Source: Acidimicrobiales bacterium (GTDB lineage Bacteria; Actinomycetota; Acidimicrobiia; Acidimicrobiales; SZUA-35). Taken from it: a DNA stretch of 7,260 nt. The notes under the pieces are model-generated. The model had not been told where the DNA came from, did no database searches, and worked only from the letters and a program-made list of their open reading frames with translations. The translations under genes and the position numbers were made by a program. Positions 5,036 through 7,260 of this stretch are shown here, piece after piece (within the stretch, counting starts at the first letter, position 1; each line of letters starts with the position of its first letter). The stretch is taken from contig JAHECQ010000202.1 of NCBI GenBank assembly GCA_024641625.1, forward strand, positions 1-7,260, read 5' to 3'.

Positions 5036-6259
5036 TCGTGGCCTGATGACACCAGCAGCTTCGAGCTGTGCCAACTCGTCGTCGCCGAGGCCGAGCAGCT
5101 CGCGATAGACCGCGTACGTGTGTTGGCCGAGGCGGGGACTCGGATCGAGTTCGAGCAACTCGCTGTCGTGCCAGCGGATCGGGCTGTGGGGAAGCGGCAC
5201 CGTCCCCAGGTCGGGATGCTCGATCCATTGCAACGACTTGCGGTCATGGGCCGCCTGGTCACGAACCACCTCGTCGACGATCCGGACCGCAGCGGCCGGG
5301 ACATGGGCCGCCTGCAATCGGGCGACGACGTCATCTCGGGTGCGGGAGCGCGTCCAGCCCTCGACCAACTCGTCCACCTCGGCCATGTGCTTGGCCCGCT
5401 CGGGATTGGAGGCGAACCGAGACTCTTCGAGGAGATCTTCTCGACCGATCACGCCGAGCACCGAACGCCAGTGCCGATTGGTCACGGTGATCAGAGCGAT
5501 GTAACCGTCGGAACATCGATACACGTCGTAGGGGGCGATGCTCAGCCCTGCGTGCTTGTTGCCGGTTCGGGTCGTGGTACCGGTTCGGTGCCACGGCGTG
5601 AGCGCAGTGGCCAACGTGAAGTAGGCAGCGTCGGCCATGGAGACCTCGACCGAGCGGCCCGCCCCGGTGCGTTCACGCTCGAACAGGGCGGTGGTGATGG
5701 CTCCAAAGAGGTGCGTGCCGCCGAGGAAGTCGATGTAGGCGGGACCCGCCTTCAACGGCGGCTCGCCCTCGTTGCCCGTGATGGCCATGGCCCCGGTGTG
5801 GGCCTGGACGGTGACGTCCATCGCCGGAACCGCATCGGCGACCAGGCTGCCGTCGGGCTGACGGACCCCGAAGCCGGATCCGTGGGCATAGATCAGGCGC
5901 GGGTTGGTCCTCGAGAGTTCATCGAAGCCGATCCCCAACCGTTCGGGGACACCAGGGGCGTAGTTGACCAGGATCACGTCGGCTCGTTCGGCCAGGCGGT
6001 GCATCAGCTCGACACCTTGGCGCTTCTTGAGGTCGAGCACGACCGATTCCTTGTTCGAGTTCAGCATCGCCAGTGTCAGCGATGGACCCCGGACCCGAAG
6101 CGATTCTCCTACCGGCGGTTCGACCTTGATGACTCTGGCCCCGGCCATCGCCAGGAGGAAGCCCGCGTAGGGGCCTTGGTAGATCTGTCCCAGATCCAGG
6201 ACCGTGATTCCCTCGAGCGGCAGCGGTCGAGCGTTCGACCCCACGACCGACTCGGTCAC
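5024..6259 (-). CDS. CaiB/BaiF family III CoA-transferase
   Basis: This 411-residue enzyme of normal family length should move CoA between carboxylic acids through an aspartyl-CoA anhydride, in the cytoplasm. Visible hallmarks are LEGITVLDLGQIYQGPYAG (split: LEGITVLDLG 15-24, GPYAG 29-33), ARVIKVEPP (41-49), the LNSNKESVVLDLK block (66-78), ADVILVNYAPG (93-103), and AYIDFLGGTH with the probable catalytic Asp177. A second region, GRSVEVSMADAAYF, is the usual 'vDvSm.ea' stretch. The GTG start overlaps the acyl-CoA dehydrogenase stop by four bases (GTGA), so the two are almost certainly co-translated. Pairing of a family III CoA-transferase with an acyl-CoA dehydrogenase recalls CaiB/CaiA of carnitine metabolism, but many catabolic operons share this layout and the substrate cannot be read from sequence alone. 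Confidence 0.94.
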   Translation of the reverse strand: MTESVVGSNARPLPLEGITVLDLGQIYQGPYAGFLLAMAGARVIKVEPPVGESLRVRGPSLTLAMLNSNKESVVLDLKKRQGVELMHRLAERADVILVNYAPGVPERLGIGFDELSRTNPRLIYAHGSGFGVRQPDGSLVADAVPAMDVTVQAHTGAMAITGNEGEPPLKAGPAYIDFLGGTHLFGAITTALFERERTGAGRSVEVSMADAAYFTLATALTPWHRTGTTTRTGNKHAGLSIAPYDVYRCSDGYIALITVTNRHWRSVLGVIGREDLLEESRFASNPERAKHMAEVDELVEGWTRSRTRDDVVARLQAAHVPAAAVRIVDEVVRDQAAHDRKSLQWIEHPDLGTVPLPHSPIRWHDSELLELDPSPRLGQHTYAVYRELLGLGDDELAQLEAAGVIRPRPPV

Positions 6260-7260
6260 TTGTAGCTTCCACCCAGCAGCTCGCGGGCCATGATCAACCG
6301 CTGGACCTCACTGGGACCCTCGCCGACGCGACGAATGCGCAGTTCTCGATACCAGCGTTCGAGCGGGAGATCCTTGGTCATGCCCAGACCACCGTGAATC
6401 TGCATCGAACGGTCGACCACCCGACCCGATGCTTCGGTGGCGACCAGCTTGGCCATCGCCGCCTCGGTCCGGAATCGCTGATTGCGGTCAGCACACTGCG
6501 CCGCTTCGAGAATCGCCCACCGCGCGTGCCGGATGTCGATCTCGTTGTCGACCAGCATCCACTGCACGGCTTGCTTGTCGGCCAACGGCCCGCCGAACGT
6601 TTCACGGTTCTTGGCCCATTCGATGGCCATCTCCTGGGCCTTGATCGCCACTCCGAGGCAGCCGGCCGCATAGGGGATTCGCTGGCGACTCAGCCGATCG
6701 TTGGCAATCCCGAAACCCCGATTGAGTTCACCCAGGATCTGGCTGTTGTCGACCCGCATCTCGTCGAAGGAGATCTCGGTGGCGTAACGAGTCGATCGCA
6801 GGGTGTGCACGACACGACGAACGTGGAACCCGGGCGTATCGGTGTCGACGATGAAGGCAGTGACGCCATTGCGTCCGGGATCGTCGGACGTACGGGCGAA
6901 GACCAGCGCGAAGTCGGCCTTGTCGGCGCCGGAGATGTACAGCTTCGAGCCGTTGATGATCCATTGATCGCCGTCCTGCGTGGCGCGGGTCTGGATCGCC
7001 CGAGCCGGATCGCTGCCGCCCGAGGGCTCAGTGAGGGCGAAACAGCCCTTCTTCTCGCCGCGCAGCGCCGGATACAGATACCGCTCCTTCTGCTCTTCGC
7101 TCGCCTCGTAGAGTTGAGCGAGGCCGGCGCCTCCGAATGTGTCGTAGCACGGGTTGTACAGTCCGGCGCGGTGCTGGCTCATCTCGATGGCCATCAGCGC
7201 ACGGGTGGTCGTGTCGAGACCGGGCCCGCCGAACTCTTCGGGGATGTCGAGACCGTAGAA
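6256..7260 (-). CDS. Acyl-CoA dehydrogenase, N-terminus cut by window edge
   Basis: The frame is open to the right edge, giving 334 visible residues. An internal ATG at 7194 is not the start, because typical family sequence (GLDIPEEFGGPGLD) lies before it. About 50 residues seem missing. The enzyme would oxidise an acyl-CoA to the trans-2-enoyl-CoA using FAD and pass electrons to ETF. Evidence: CFALTEPSGGSD of the FAD/substrate middle domain (about 73-84), WIINGSKLYISGA (about 100-112), RETFGGPLADKQAVQ of the C-terminal helical domain (about 219-233), MQIHGGLG (about 286-293), and RRVGEGPSEVQR in which Glu314 occupies the catalytic-base position of MCAD-type enzymes. Chain-length or branched specificity is not evident. 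It is coupled by a 4-base overlap to the CoA-transferase. Confidence 0.95.
   Translation of the reverse strand, partial: FYGLDIPEEFGGPGLDTTTRALMAIEMSQHRAGLYNPCYDTFGGAGLAQLYEASEEQKERYLYPALRGEKKGCFALTEPSGGSDPARAIQTRATQDGDQWIINGSKLYISGADKADFALVFARTSDDPGRNGVTAFIVDTDTPGFHVRRVVHTLRSTRYATEISFDEMRVDNSQILGELNRGFGIANDRLSRQRIPYAAGCLGVAIKAQEMAIEWAKNRETFGGPLADKQAVQWMLVDNEIDIRHARWAILEAAQCADRNQRFRTEAAMAKLVATEASGRVVDRSMQIHGGLGMTKDLPLERWYRELRIRRVGEGPSEVQRLIMARELLGGSYK

Noticed and set aside
5120..6265. 381-residue plus-strand ORF antisense to the CoA-transferase
   Set aside because: It mirrors a well-supported coding frame in GC-rich DNA, shows no recognisable domain, and its composition is typical of an antisense shadow.

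Overview
The window is GC-rich, gene-dense and most consistent with a high-GC actinobacterium. An uncultured member of the Acidimicrobiia is my best guess. The guess rests on GTG and TAG/TGA codon use, many CoA-linked catabolic genes, and apparent leaderless starts (a TANNNT-like hexamer 6-8 nt ahead of a GTG or ATG). No RNA genes, insertion sequences, CRISPR arrays or phage genes are visible.

Layout. Positions 1-2846 (minus strand) hold a two-gene operon. Its first gene is a fusion of a VOC (glyoxalase-fold) domain with an ACAD10/LvaA-type kinase-like phosphotransferase. It overlaps by one base a QEGLA-motif/MATCAP-type zinc metallopeptidase (DUF1704) that runs off the left edge. A 59-bp divergent promoter region containing a perfect 10-bp palindrome follows. 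The plus strand then carries a small NTF2/SnoaL-like protein (2906-3301) and a type I signal peptidase (3389-4003). From 4039 to the right edge everything is on the minus strand: an acyl-CoA dehydrogenase (entering from the right, partial), a CaiB/BaiF family III CoA-transferase that overlaps it by 4 bases, and, 58 bases further on, a GrdB-family oxidoreductase.

The main result is that this GrdB-family gene looks like two ORFs only because an in-frame TGA at 4432-4434 interrupts it. Reading the TGA as selenocysteine gives one continuous 308-residue protein with a U-P-V-C redox motif at residue 178. A hairpin with the geometry of a bacterial SECIS element lies directly downstream: its loop starts 18 nt after the UGA, and the loop has G at its second position. 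A standard gene caller would split or truncate this gene.

Working together: the dehydrogenase and CoA-transferase are translationally coupled and probably activate and oxidise one carboxylic acid as its CoA thioester. The selenoprotein follows in the same direction, perhaps with its own promoter, so a shared pathway is possible but not shown. The VOC-kinase fusion may also act on acyl-CoA substrates, by analogy with LvaA/ACAD10-11. This is inference. Gaps over 300 bases without a gene: none.
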